DNA from: Streptomyces sp. TLI_235
GTDB lineage: Bacteria; Actinomycetota; Actinomycetes; Streptomycetales; Streptomycetaceae
Length of the DNA: 64,000 nt
Reading direction: 5' to 3'
Assembly: GCA_002300355.1 (NCBI GenBank)
Contig: NSGV01000002.1
Span: 1,550,001 to 1,614,000, forward strand
In this document: piece after piece, positions 50,272-58,912 of the stretch
How positions within the stretch are numbered: the first letter of the stretch is position 1
How the letters are laid out: every line of letters begins with the position of its first letter
The notes under the pieces: generated by a model
Database searches by the model: none
What the model saw: the letters and a program-made list of their open reading frames with translations, nothing else
Told to the model about the DNA's origin: nothing
Translations under genes and position numbers: made by a program

Positions 50272-52092
50272 ATGCCCCTGAACCGCCGTGAGTTCGTCTC
50301 GCGCTCGGCCGCCACCGCGGCCGGCGCCGCCCTGGCCGGCGGCCTGCCGGTCGTCGCGGCCGCCCCGGCCGCCGCGGCCCAGGGCGGGGACGACGCCCTC
50401 CGGAAGGCCCCGCAGAAGCAGAGCTTCACCGTGATGGGCACCACCGACCTGCACGGCCGGGTGCTCAACTGGGACTACTTCACCGACGCCGAGTACGACG
50501 ACAAGGCGCACAACGACGTCGGCCTCGCCAAGATCTCCACCCTGGTGAAGCAGGTCCGCGAGGAGAAGGGCTGCCACCGCACCCTGCTGATCGACTCCGG
50601 CGACACCATCCAGGGCACCCAGCTCAGCTACTACTACGCCCGCGTCGAGCCGATCACCGCCAAGCGCCCGCCGCGCCACCCGATGGCCGCCGCGATGAAC
50701 GCCATCGGCTACGACGCCGCCGCCCTCGGCAACCACGAGTTCAACTACGGCATCCCGCTGCTGCGCGCCTACGAGGAGCAGCTGGACTTCCCGCTGCTCG
50801 GCGCGAACGCGCTGTACGCCAAGAACGAGCGGCCGGCCTTCGAGCCGTACGTCATCAAGGAGATGCACCTCGGGCACGGCCGCCCGCTGCGGGTCGGCAT
50901 CCTCGGCCTGACCAACCCGGGCATCGCGATCTGGGACAAGGCGAACGTCTCCGGGAAGATGGTCTTCCCGGGGATCGTCGAGGCGGCGAAGAAGTACGTG
51001 CCGCGGATGCGCGCGGCCGGCGCGGACGTGGTCGTGGTCTCCTCGCACTCCGGTGCGGACGGCGCGACCTCGTACGGCGACCAGCTGCCGTGGGGCGAGA
51101 ACGTGTCGGCGCAGCTCGCCGAGGAGGTGCCGGGGCTCGACGCGGTGCTGGTGGGCCACGCGCACAAGGAGATCCCGCAGCGGCTGGTGGTGAACAAGCA
51201 GACCGGGAAGAACGTGGTGCTGTCCGAGCCGCTGTGCTGGGGCCAGCGGCTGACCTGCTTCGACTTCGAGGTGGAGTACGCGCACGGCTCCTGGCAGGTG
51301 TCGTCGGTGTCCTCCCGGGTGCTGAACTCCAACACGGTGCCGGAGGACCCGGCGATCGTGAAGCTGATCGCCGGCCAGCACAAGAAGGTGGTGGCCTACG
51401 TCAACCAGGTCATCGGCACCTGCAAGACCGAACTGTCCATCGCTGAGGCGCCGTTCAAGGACGTGCCGATCATCGACCTGATCGGCCGGGTGCAGGCGGA
51501 CACGGTGAAGGCGGCGCTGGCGTCCACCGAGTACGCGAACCTGCCGGTGCTGGCGCAGGCGGCGCCGTTCAACCGCACCGCGGTGATCCCCGCGGGCGAC
51601 GTGCGGCTGCGGGACGCGGCGGGCCTGTACATCTACGAGAACACCCTGGAGGCGCGCGTCCTCACCGGTGCGCAGATCAAGGACTACCTGGAGTTCTCCG
51701 CCCGGTACTTCGCGCAGCTGGCGCCGGGTGCGCCGGTGGACCTGGGCACGCTGACCAACGCCGGGTCCACGCCGGACTACAACTACGACTCGGTGTACGG
51801 CGTCTCGTACGACATCGACATCGCGCAGCCGGCGGGCTCGCGGATCGTCGGCCTGTCGTACAACGGCGCGCCGATCGACCCGGCGGCGCAGTTCGTGCTG
51901 GCGGTGAACAACTACCGGGCGGGCGGCGGCGGCAACTTCCCGCACGTCGCGGCGGCGAAGCAGGTGTGGGCGAACTCCGAGGAGATCCGCAACACGATGA
52001 TCTCCTGGGTGAAGGCGAAGGGCGTCATCGACCCGGCCGACTTCGGCGGCGTCTCCTGGCGCCTGGTCCGCGCGGGCGTGCCGCTGTTCTAG
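50272..52092 (+). CDS. Tat-exported 5'-nucleotidase / 2',3'-cyclic phosphodiesterase-like enzyme
   Basis: This 606-aa secreted metallophosphoesterase has a Tat signal (NRREFVSRSAATAAGAALAG, twin arginine at residues 5-6) cleaved near AAAAAQ. The metallophosphatase domain (about 52-370) has MGTTDLHGRVL (metal Asp/His), LLIDSGDTIQGTQ, AALGNHEFNYG (NHE), SSHSGAD and VGHAHKEI. The C-terminal 5'-nucleotidase domain (about 395-590) contains DLIGRVQADTVKAALASTEY, NYRAGGGGNFP and the purine-stacking tyrosine-rich segment YNYDSVYGVSYDID. It releases phosphate and nucleosides outside the cell. ATG 50272 follows GGAG. A candidate PHO box precedes it and a 19-bp hairpin follows. Confidence 0.95.
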   Translation: MPLNRREFVSRSAATAAGAALAGGLPVVAAAPAAAAQGGDDALRKAPQKQSFTVMGTTDLHGRVLNWDYFTDAEYDDKAHNDVGLAKISTLVKQVREEKGCHRTLLIDSGDTIQGTQLSYYYARVEPITAKRPPRHPMAAAMNAIGYDAAALGNHEFNYGIPLLRAYEEQLDFPLLGANALYAKNERPAFEPYVIKEMHLGHGRPLRVGILGLTNPGIAIWDKANVSGKMVFPGIVEAAKKYVPRMRAAGADVVVVSSHSGADGATSYGDQLPWGENVSAQLAEEVPGLDAVLVGHAHKEIPQRLVVNKQTGKNVVLSEPLCWGQRLTCFDFEVEYAHGSWQVSSVSSRVLNSNTVPEDPAIVKLIAGQHKKVVAYVNQVIGTCKTELSIAEAPFKDVPIIDLIGRVQADTVKAALASTEYANLPVLAQAAPFNRTAVIPAGDVRLRDAAGLYIYENTLEARVLTGAQIKDYLEFSARYFAQLAPGAPVDLGTLTNAGSTPDYNYDSVYGVSYDIDIAQPAGSRIVGLSYNGAPIDPAAQFVLAVNNYRAGGGGNFPHVAAAKQVWANSEEIRNTMISWVKAKGVIDPADFGGVSWRLVRAGVPLF

Positions 52093-52101
52093 GACGCGTC
52101 T

Positions 52102-52144
52102 GCGGCCCCGCCCGTGCCGGCCTGTCCGGTGCGGGCGGGGCCGC
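52102..52144 (+). terminator. Terminator after the nucleotidase gene
   Basis: A 19-bp stem with two mismatches (52102-52120 with 52126-52144, arms GCGGCCCCGCCC...) closes a 5-nt loop, 9 nt after the stop. Confidence 0.75.
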
Positions 52145-52156
52145 TGCCGTACTCCC

Positions 52157-52411
52157 TCAGCCTGCGCACATCTCGTCGAGGAAGGCGTCGAGGACGCCGA
52201 GGTAGGTGTCGATGTCGGCGGTGTCGTGGGCGAAGCCGGCGTGCGGGCCGGAGGAGCCGATGGCGTCCCAGACGCCGCGGTTGGCGAAGTAGACCCGCCG
52301 CGTGTCGGTGAACAGCGGGTCGAGGCCGGCGTGTGCCTCGCGGGCGTTGCGGGGCAGCTCCGGTTGCAGGCAGTAGCCGGAGCGGGCGCCGAACCGGTGG
52401 GCGCTCCAGCA
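52157..52411 (-). pseudogene. C-terminal remnant of a class III aminotransferase
   Basis: Reading the minus strand from 52411 gives 84 in-frame residues ending at the TGA 52159-52157: CWSAHRFGARSGYCLQPELP, RNAREAHAGLDPLFTDTRRV, YFANRGVWDAIGSSGPHAGF, AHDTADIDTYLGVLDAFLDE. This is the C-terminal small domain of class III (glutamate-1-semialdehyde aminomutase-like) aminotransferases, which are about 420-460 aa long. The N-terminal 80%, with the PLP lysine, is missing: an in-frame stop lies 14 codons upstream and no homologous sequence precedes it. A tandem 13-bp repeat sits at the breakpoint (52429-52457). It is a deletion remnant, not an expressed gene. Confidence 0.75.
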
Positions 52412-52428
52412 CGGGCTCGCGGCCGTCC

Positions 52429-52457
52429 GTGCGCGCGGCCGTCAGTGCGCGCGGCCG
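52429..52457. repeat. Tandem 13-bp repeat at the aminotransferase breakpoint
   Basis: GTGCGCGCGGCCG occurs at 52429-52441 and again at 52445-52457, separated by TCA. It lies just upstream of the remaining aminotransferase sequence and may mark the junction left by the deletion. Confidence 0.6.
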
Positions 52458-52516
52458 CGGTGCCCGGCCGGGCCGACCGAGGCGGGCTCGGCGGGCGCCG
52501 GCCGGGCGGGAGCGGG

Positions 52517-52738
52517 TCAGGCGCGGCGGCGGACGGTCGAGGGCGGGGTGAGTTCCTGACGGCCGCCGGTGGCGAGCATGCGGATCTCGTCCCGGTCGCT
52601 GATCTCGGCACGGACGATGCCGCTGTCGTCGGTGTACACCGGGTGGCCGCCGGGGCCGAGGGTGCCGGTGGGGTGCACCACGACGATGTCATCGGTGTCC
52701 TGGCCGGGGTGCGGGAAGGAAAGCTCGTACTCGGTCAT
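52517..52738 (-). CDS. DUF6296-like small protein
   Basis: This 73-aa protein matches my memory of DUF6296 proteins of Kitasatospora and Streptomyces: YELSFPHPGQDTDDIVVVH, TGTLGPGGHPVYTDDSGIVR, AEISDRDEIRMLATGG. It is acidic, without a signal peptide. ATG 52738 has AGGAGG six nt upstream, so expression is likely. Function unknown. It is divergent from the lipoprotein gene at 52882 and close to the aminotransferase remnant. Confidence 0.82.
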   Translation of the reverse strand: MTEYELSFPHPGQDTDDIVVVHPTGTLGPGGHPVYTDDSGIVRAEISDRDEIRMLATGGRQELTPPSTVRRRA

Positions 52739-52881
52739 GGGGCACCTCCTCGGGCCGCGCGGGTGCGGGACCGCTCACCAGTGTCGCGCCGCGGCGCGGT
52801 CCGCGCGCTTCGGGAACCCGCGGACGGGGTGCTGCGTCCCACTGCCGTCCGATTGGTTCGTACCGGCAGGGGGTTGCGGGA

Positions 52882-53781
52882 ATGCGCAGAGGTGTGGTCG
52901 GAGCGCTGCTGGCGCTGGTGCTGACGGGGTGCGCCAGCACGGTGGTGCCCGCGGGCCCCGGGGGCGGGCCGACCGGCGGCGGGGACGCGGCGCAGCGGCG
53001 GGCGGCGGAGGTCGCGGCGGCATGGCCGGGCTCGGCGCAGGAGAAGGTGTGGAGGTCGGGCTACTTCCCGGTGGACGTGCCGGCGGAGTGGCTGCCGAAG
53101 GAGGCGTTCCACAGCGGCGAGGACAAGGACGCGTACCAGTCGGGGCGGCTGGTGCTGGCGGGCGGGCTGCCGCAGACGTTCTCGGGGCTGACGCAGGTGC
53201 GGTGGGCGGACGGTTCGCAGCTGACGCTGCCGCTGCGGTCGGCGGACGCGGTGTTCCGGTCGCTGACGGAGGGCAGGCCTGGGTGCAACGGCCGGTGCGA
53301 GCACCCGCTGAAGGTGACCGGGGCGGAGCCGGGGACGCGGGAGGTGTCGACCAGCCGCGGCCGGGCGGAGATCCCCGTGTGGCAGTTCCGGGTGGCGGGC
53401 TACACGGACCCGTTCACGTATCCGGCGGTGGAGGGGCAGCAGCCGCCGTCCGCGCCTGCGAAGGAGGTGCCGGGGGCGCGCGGGGCGGCGTTCGTCTCGG
53501 TGTCGGCGGACGGCCGGACCCTGACGGCGACGGTGGCGCGCGGCTCCTGCGAGCGGGTGGAGCGCACGGAGGCGTACGAGACGGAGGCGGCGGTGGTGCT
53601 GTACGTCCTGGTCCGGTCGACGGCGAAGCCCGGGACGGCGTGCAGCCTGGCGATGCACCTGTCGCCGGAGCAGTTCCGGCTGGCCCGCCCGCTGGACAAC
53701 CGGGTGGTGCTCGACCTGGCCACCGGCGTCCCCCAGCTCCCGAAGGGCGACCTCTCCCGCGGCCAGGACGGCGGCCAGTAA
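52882..53781 (+). CDS. Putative lipoprotein, unknown function
   Basis: This 299-aa exported protein has lipobox LVLTGCAS (Cys about 17), then a Gly-rich linker. The mature protein shows WRSGYFPVDVPAEWLPKEAF, DKDAYQSGRLVLAGGLPQTF, two Cys pairs (PGCNGRCEHP and GSCER/TACSLAM) and REVSTSRGRAEIPVWQFRVA. No catalytic motif is recognised. ATG 52882 is the first start, with TTGCGGGA upstream. It is single, between divergent DUF6296 and convergent MFS genes. Confidence 0.82.
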   Translation: MRRGVVGALLALVLTGCASTVVPAGPGGGPTGGGDAAQRRAAEVAAAWPGSAQEKVWRSGYFPVDVPAEWLPKEAFHSGEDKDAYQSGRLVLAGGLPQTFSGLTQVRWADGSQLTLPLRSADAVFRSLTEGRPGCNGRCEHPLKVTGAEPGTREVSTSRGRAEIPVWQFRVAGYTDPFTYPAVEGQQPPSAPAKEVPGARGAAFVSVSADGRTLTATVARGSCERVERTEAYETEAAVVLYVLVRSTAKPGTACSLAMHLSPEQFRLARPLDNRVVLDLATGVPQLPKGDLSRGQDGGQ

Positions 53782-53904
53782 CCACCGCTCGGGGGCTGGC
53801 GGACGGGAGTCGGGAGGGGCAGGACCGGCATCTCCTCGGCGCCCACCCGGCCGGCGGGGCGAGCGGGCCAGCCCGGAGGCGAGCGGGCGACGAAACAGCC
53901 CTGC

Positions 53905-55218
53905 TCAGTGCGCCGGCGGTGTGGGGGCGGTGCGGTCCTGCGGCCCGGCCGTGCGTTCCAGGAGGAGCAGCGCGGGGACGGCGGCGAGGGCCGTGGCGGC
54001 GAGGAAGAGCCAGGGCAGGACGGCGCCGTGGCCGAGGAGGAGGGTGAGCAGGGCGGGGGCGGTGACCTGCCCGAGCGTCCAGGAGAGCTGGTACACGGCG
54101 AGGTAGCGGCCGCGCATCGCGGGGTGGGCGAGGTGGACGCTGAGGTTCTCGGCGAACGGGGTGGCCATGGTCTCGGCGGCGTTGTAGACGACCATCGCGG
54201 CGTACAGGCCGGCCAGGACGGCCCAGCCGGGTGCGGCGGAGAGGGTGGCGAAGAGGCCGAAGGCGACCGCGTTGAGGCCGTGGGCGGCGGCGATGACCCG
54301 GGTGGGGCGGAAGCGTTCGAGGCGGCGGGTGACGGCGGTCTGGGTGAGGACGACCTGGGCGCTGTTGAGGACGAGCAGGGAGCCGGCGACCCAGGCCTGC
54401 TGGTGGAGGCCGTCGGTGAGGTAGACGGCGAGCAGCAGGCTGAGGACGAGCGTGGCGAAGACGTTGGCGAGGTTGACGGTGACGAGGAGCAGGTAGCGGC
54501 GGTCGCGCAGGACGGTGCGGTAGCTGCCCGGGGCGGGGGTGCCGGCGGGTGCGGTGCGGGCCGGCGGGTGGGCGGGGCGCCAGGTGGCGAGCAGGGCGGC
54601 GGCGGTGAGGAAGCTGGCGGCGTTGAGGAGGGCGGTGGCGCGCAGTCCGGTGGTGCCGCCGACGGCGAGGAGGAGGGCGCCGAGGGCGCCGCCGAGGGCG
54701 AGTCCGGCGTTGCGGAGGGTGCTGACGAGGGCGAACCAGCGGGTGCGGCGGGTCTCGTCGGCGGCGAGGACGACGAGGCCGGTGCTGGAGGTCCAGTAGG
54801 CGGCGTGGCCGATCTGGGCGAGCAGGATGACGGCGACGATCTGCCAGGCCCGGTGGGCGAGCAGGAAGCCGGCGTAGGCGAGGCCGGAGAGCAGGTTGGC
54901 GGCGGTGGCGACGGCGCGGGCGCCGTAGCGGTCGAGGACGGGTCCGGTGAGGACGGCGGTGGGCAGGGCGAGGAGCCGGCCGAGGCTGATGGCGGCGCCG
55001 ACGGCGGTGAGGGTGAGCGGGGTGGTGCGGACGAAGTAGACGACGGTGAAGGTGAGGATGAGGCCGCTGCCGAGGCTGTCGACGAGGTGGGCGCCGAGGA
55101 GGGGGCGCTGCCCGGCGGTGTCGGGCAGGCCGAGGCGGTCGGCGAGGGTGTCGCGGCCGGTGCGGCCGGTGCGGCCGGCGGTGCGGCTGCGCGGCCGGTT
55201 GGGGGTGGTGGTGGGCAT
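53905..55218 (-). CDS. MFS transporter
   Basis: This 437-aa polytopic exporter of the major facilitator superfamily has about 12 hydrophobic segments. The N-terminal half contains GAAISLGRLLALPTAVLTGP then VLDRYGARAV (loop 2-3 motif) and the C-terminal half repeats VLTQTAVTRRLERFRPTRVI. Both ends are cytoplasmic and charged. It is divergent from the ArsR-type regulator (55320-56291), which probably controls it. Substrate unknown, perhaps a drug or metabolite. Confidence 0.9.
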   Translation of the reverse strand: MPTTTPNRPRSRTAGRTGRTGRDTLADRLGLPDTAGQRPLLGAHLVDSLGSGLILTFTVVYFVRTTPLTLTAVGAAISLGRLLALPTAVLTGPVLDRYGARAVATAANLLSGLAYAGFLLAHRAWQIVAVILLAQIGHAAYWTSSTGLVVLAADETRRTRWFALVSTLRNAGLALGGALGALLLAVGGTTGLRATALLNAASFLTAAALLATWRPAHPPARTAPAGTPAPGSYRTVLRDRRYLLLVTVNLANVFATLVLSLLLAVYLTDGLHQQAWVAGSLLVLNSAQVVLTQTAVTRRLERFRPTRVIAAAHGLNAVAFGLFATLSAAPGWAVLAGLYAAMVVYNAAETMATPFAENLSVHLAHPAMRGRYLAVYQLSWTLGQVTAPALLTLLLGHGAVLPWLFLAATALAAVPALLLLERTAGPQDRTAPTPPAH

Positions 55219-55270
55219 GGCCCCGATCCTTCGCCGGGTGACGGGGCGGCAGAATTGATTTCGTCCTGGT

Positions 55271-55295
55271 GGAATCCTGGGGCGGAATCCTGGGG
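55271..55295. promoter_or_regulatory. Tandem GGAATCCTGGGG repeat between MFS and ArsR genes
   Basis: Two exact 12-nt copies (55271-55282 and 55284-55295) with a 13-nt period lie in the gap between the divergent MFS and ArsR-type genes. This is a candidate operator for the regulator. Confidence 0.4.
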
Positions 55296-55319
55296 TGGAG
55301 TGGGGCGGGGTGGGGTGCG

Positions 55320-56291
55320 GTGCTGACGCTGCGGTTCTCGGCGCAGGATCTGGCGGTGACCCGGTTCGCGTGTTCGCCGCTGACCGAACTCACCAACAGC
55401 GTGCAGGTGTTGAAGGAGCCGGGCGAGCACGGGGTGCATCTGCCGTGGGTGCGGGAGGCGCGGCGGCGGCTGGCGGGTGTGGAGTTCGCGCTGCTGGCGG
55501 AGCTGGTGCCGATCCCGGCGGTGTACACGCCGGACTTCCTGACCCCGGTGCCGGCGTCCTCGGCGCCGGGGATCGAGGAGGAGCTGGCGGGGCTGGCGGC
55601 GGTGCCGGCCGCGCAGGTGCGGGCGGACCTGGACCGCTGGGCGGGGCCGATGCCGCCGCTGGTGGCGGCGCTGCGGGCGGATCCGGAGGCGGGGCTGGCC
55701 CGGTTGGCGGGTGAGGTGCGGGCGTACTGGGCGGCGGCGGTGGAGCCGTTCTGGGGCCGGATCGCGCGGCTGGTGGAGGGCGAGATCCTGTACCGGGCGC
55801 GGCAGATGTCGGCGGACGGTCCGGCGGCGCTGTTCGCGGACCTGCATCCGCGGGTGTCGTGGGAGCGGGGGACGCTGCGGGTGCGGCACATCTGGTTCCG
55901 GGCGGAGCGCCGGCTGGACGGCGAGCGGGGGCTGGTGCTGGTGCCGTCGGTGTTCGCGTGGCCGGGGGTGTACTCGCAGACTGATCCGCCGGGGCGGCCC
56001 GGGCTGGTGTATCCGCCGCGCGGGGTGGCGACGCTGTGGGAGGCGCCGGCGGCCGCCCCGGACGGCCTGGCGGGGGTGCTGGGGCGGGCGCGGGCGCAGT
56101 TGCTGGTGGAGTTGGCGGCGCCGGCGTCGACGACCGAACTGGCCCTGCGGACGGGCCTGTCGGCGCCGAACGTGTCGCACCATCTGGCGGCGCTGCATGT
56201 GGCGGGACTGGTGGCACGGCACCGCAGTGGCCGCAGCGTCCTGTACCTGCGGACGCCGGTGGCGGAGGCCCTGGTGGGGGCAGGCGGCTGA
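55320..56291 (+). CDS. ArsR-type winged-helix regulator with N-terminal DUF5937-like domain
   Basis: This 323-aa protein has an N-terminal effector domain of about 225 residues (LRFSAQDLAVTRFACSPLTE start, as in DUF5937 proteins) and a C-terminal winged HTH at about residues 245-315: LLVELAAPASTTELALRTGL, SAPNVSHHLAALHVAGLVAR, HRSGRSVLYLRT. Normal ArsR proteins are about 110 aa; this is the long actinobacterial form. The GTG at 55320 gives the usual N terminus; the frame continues to a GTG at 55269 through G-rich sequence without homology. It is divergent from the MFS gene with a tandem repeat between. Confidence 0.88.
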   Translation: MLTLRFSAQDLAVTRFACSPLTELTNSVQVLKEPGEHGVHLPWVREARRRLAGVEFALLAELVPIPAVYTPDFLTPVPASSAPGIEEELAGLAAVPAAQVRADLDRWAGPMPPLVAALRADPEAGLARLAGEVRAYWAAAVEPFWGRIARLVEGEILYRARQMSADGPAALFADLHPRVSWERGTLRVRHIWFRAERRLDGERGLVLVPSVFAWPGVYSQTDPPGRPGLVYPPRGVATLWEAPAAAPDGLAGVLGRARAQLLVELAAPASTTELALRTGLSAPNVSHHLAALHVAGLVARHRSGRSVLYLRTPVAEALVGAGG

Positions 56292-56347
56292 GCGGGCTCG
56301 CCTTCAGTCGGGCGCCCCTGTCGGACATGGCCGGGTGCCGTGGACGG

Positions 56348-56455
56348 CTAGCGCGGAGCGAGGTCCCGCAGGCGGGCGAGGGCGGCGTCCGAGGGCCCGG
56401 TGTCGTAGGGCCGCAGGGTGCGGCCGTCGGGCAGGGTGAGGAGGGTCTCCGTCAT
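56348..56455 (-). pseudogene. Possible N-terminal remnant of an alpha/beta hydrolase
   Basis: A 35-codon frame reads MTETLLTLPDGRTLRPYDTG then PSDAALARLRDLAPR and stops. The first 20 residues match the usual opening of proline-iminopeptidase-like alpha/beta hydrolases, after which a glycine-rich oxyanion motif should follow but does not. Either a truncated remnant or a short unrelated peptide. No good ribosome-binding site is visible. Confidence 0.35.
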
Positions 56456-56520
56456 GGGACGGACGCTACCGGCCGGGACCGACGACGGGCCCCGGCCGAC
56501 AGTGCGTCAGAACGGCCGCG

Positions 56521-57978
56521 TCAGAACGGGAAGCGGCTGCGGCCGTGCTGGATGGAGATCCACTTGACGGTGGTGAAGGCCTCCACGGTGGCGTCGCCGT
56601 TGAGGCGGCCGACGCCGGAGTTCTTCTCGCCGCCGAAGGGGACGATCGGCTCGTCGGCGATGGTGCCGTCGTTGATGTGGATCATGCCGGTGTCGATCCG
56701 CCGGGCGAACCGGACGCCACGCTCGATGTTGCCGGTGTGGACGGCGCCGCTGAGGCCGAACGGGGTGTCGTTGGCGATCTCGACGGCCTCGTCGTCGCCG
56801 TCGAAGGGCACCACGACGACGACCGGGCCGAAGATCTCGCGGCGCAGCACGGGGGCGTCGTGCGGGAGGCCGGTGAGGACGACCGGGTCCATCAGCGTGC
56901 CGACGGTGCTGCCGCGGAGCAGGACCTCGGCGCCGCCGGCGACGGCCTCGTCGACCTGGGCGGTGATGGCGTCGGCCTGGGCGGAGTTGATGAGCGGGCC
57001 GATGTCGGTGCCCGGGTCCCGGGGGTCGCCGACGGTGAGGGTGCGGATCTTGGCGACGAACCTGGCGGTGAACTCGTCGAGGACGGAGCGGTCGACGAGG
57101 ACGCGGTTGGCGGCCATGCAGACCTGGCCCTGGTGGGCGAAGCGGCTGAAGACGGCGGCGTCGACGGCATAGTCGAGGTCGGCGTCGTCGAGGACGACGA
57201 GGGCGCTGTTGCCGCCGAGTTCGAGGACGGTCCGCTTGAAGTGGGAGGCGGCGACGGTGGCGACGTGCCGGCCGACGTTGTCGGAGCCGGTGAAGGCGAT
57301 GACCTTGGGGACGGGGTGCTCGATGAAGGCGTCGCCGATCTCGGCGATGTCGGTGAGGACGACGTTGAGCAGGCCGGCGGGCAGGCCGGCGTCCTCGAAG
57401 AGCTTGGCGATCAGGGTGCCGCCGGTGATCGGGGCGTCCTGGTGGGGCTTGAGGACGACGCCGTTGCCGAGGGCGAGGGCGGGGGCGACGGCCTTGAGGG
57501 AGAGGAACAGCGGGAAGTTGAACGGGCTGATGACGCCGACGACGCCGACCGGGAGGCGGTAGAGCCGGTTCTCCTTGCCGTCGATCGGCGAGGGCAGGAT
57601 GCGGCCCTCGGCACGCAGCGAGAGCTGCATGCACTCGCGGAGCATGTCCTTGGAGAGGGAGAGCTCGAACGCGGCCTTGAGCCGGGTGCCGCCGAGTTCG
57701 GCGATGATGGTGTCGGTGATCTCCTGCTCGCGCTCCTCGAGGAGGCGCAGGGCGCGTTCGAAGACGAGGCGGCGGGTGTAGGGGTTGGTCTCGGCCCAGG
57801 TGCGCTGGGTGCGCTGGGCGGCGCGGTAGGCCTCGTCGACCTCGCCGGCGGTGGCGACGGTGATGGCGGCGAGCTTCTCCCCGTTGTACGGGTTGATGTC
57901 GACGATGTCCCACGAGCCGCTGCCGGGGCACCACCGGCCGTCGATGTACTGCTGCGACAGTTCCGTGAAGTGAGACAT
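56521..57978 (-). CDS. NAD(P)-dependent aldehyde dehydrogenase
   Basis: This 485-aa ALDH oxidises an aldehyde to an acid. Cofactor and catalytic marks: VISPFNFPLFLSLKAVAPAL (about residues 149-168, Asn of the oxyanion hole), KPHQDAPITGGT, FTGSDNVGRHVA (nucleotide fold), LELGGNSALVVLDDADLD (general-base Glu) and QGQVCMAANRVLV (catalytic Cys, about 287). The end HINDGTIADEPIVPFGGEKN is typical of benzaldehyde/vanillin-type members. ATG 57978 follows GAAAGG. It is a single gene upstream of nothing obvious; the aldehyde is unknown. Confidence 0.95.
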   Translation of the reverse strand: MSHFTELSQQYIDGRWCPGSGSWDIVDINPYNGEKLAAITVATAGEVDEAYRAAQRTQRTWAETNPYTRRLVFERALRLLEEREQEITDTIIAELGGTRLKAAFELSLSKDMLRECMQLSLRAEGRILPSPIDGKENRLYRLPVGVVGVISPFNFPLFLSLKAVAPALALGNGVVLKPHQDAPITGGTLIAKLFEDAGLPAGLLNVVLTDIAEIGDAFIEHPVPKVIAFTGSDNVGRHVATVAASHFKRTVLELGGNSALVVLDDADLDYAVDAAVFSRFAHQGQVCMAANRVLVDRSVLDEFTARFVAKIRTLTVGDPRDPGTDIGPLINSAQADAITAQVDEAVAGGAEVLLRGSTVGTLMDPVVLTGLPHDAPVLRREIFGPVVVVVPFDGDDEAVEIANDTPFGLSGAVHTGNIERGVRFARRIDTGMIHINDGTIADEPIVPFGGEKNSGVGRLNGDATVEAFTTVKWISIQHGRSRFPF

Positions 57979-58046
57979 CCGCTGCCTTTCGGTGAGGTCC
58001 GCCCTCGTGACCGGATTTGACGGAACCTCATCCTACTGACCGTCGA

Positions 58047-58912
58047 TCAGATGTCCTGAAGAACGGAGCGGAGAAGTGCGAGTGAATCCTCCGGGGTCAG
58101 GCTCGCCGCGCTGAGCCGGCGCAGCGCCGCGCTGTACTCGGCGACCTCGGACCGCCGGTCGAGGTAGAGGGCGCTGGTGAACTGCTCCAGGTAGACGACG
58201 TCGGGCAGCTCCGGTTCGGCGAAGCCGAGGACGGAGAAGGCGCCGGCCTCCGCGCCGGGCAGGTCGGTGCCGAGCGGCACCACCTGCAGGGTGACGTCGG
58301 GTCGGTCGGCGGCCTCCAGGAGGTGCCGCAGCTGGCCGCGCATGACCTCCGGACCGCCGGAGGGCCGGCGCAGCGCGGCCTCGTCGATGACGGCGTGCAG
58401 GGCGGGGGTGCGGCCGCCGGCGAGGATCTGCTGGCGGCGCATCCGGACGGCGACCCGGCGGTCGACCTCCTGCGCGGTGGCGCGGTGCCGGCCGAGCAGG
58501 ACGACGGCGCGGGCGTAGGCCTCGGTCTGCAGCAGGCCGGGGACGAACTGGATCTCGTAGCTGGAGATGCGGGCGGCGGCCTCCTCCAGGCCGAGGTAGG
58601 TCTGGAACCAGGTGGGGACGACGTCCTCGTACCCGTGCCACCAGGAGACGGCGTTGGCCTCGGGATGAGGCCGAGCAGGGTGGTGCGTTCCTCGCCCTGG
58701 TCGACGCCGTAGAGGGTGAGCAGGTCGGCGACGTCGCGCTCCTTGAAGCCGACCCGGCCGAGCTCCATCCGGCTGATCTTGGACTCGGACGCCCGGATCG
58801 AGTAGCCGGCCTCCTCGCGGGTCACGCCGCGGGCCTCGCGCAGCCGCCGCAGCTGGGAGCCCAGCAGCAGCCGGTGCGCGGTTACCCCGCCACCCGTGTG
58901 GAGCATGCTCAT
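58047..58912 (-). pseudogene. XRE-family HTH regulator with DUF5753 domain, one 1-nt deletion
   Basis: Reading from ATG 58912 gives MSMLHTGGGVTAHRLLLGSQ, LRRLREARGVTREEAGYSIR and ASESKISRMELGRVGFKERD, a complete HTH ending LLGLI. At about 58662 the frame shifts: the expected R-E-A-N-A-V continuation (ATC-CGG-GAG-GCC) is read as ATC-CC-GAG-GCC, missing one G. In the shifted frame the DUF5753 domain follows: EANAVSWWHGYEDVVPTWFQ, YLGLEEAAARISSYEIQFVP, GLLQTEAYARAV, and so on to 58047. Corrected length is 288 aa, normal for the family. It is the HTH half of the usual XRE/DUF397 pair; no DUF397 gene is adjacent. Either a real pseudogene or an assembly error. Confidence 0.8.

Noticed and set aside
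53400-56222. 940-codon minus-strand frame spanning the MFS and ArsR genes
   Set aside because: It is Pro/Ser/Ala-rich and crosses divergent real genes; it has no domain.
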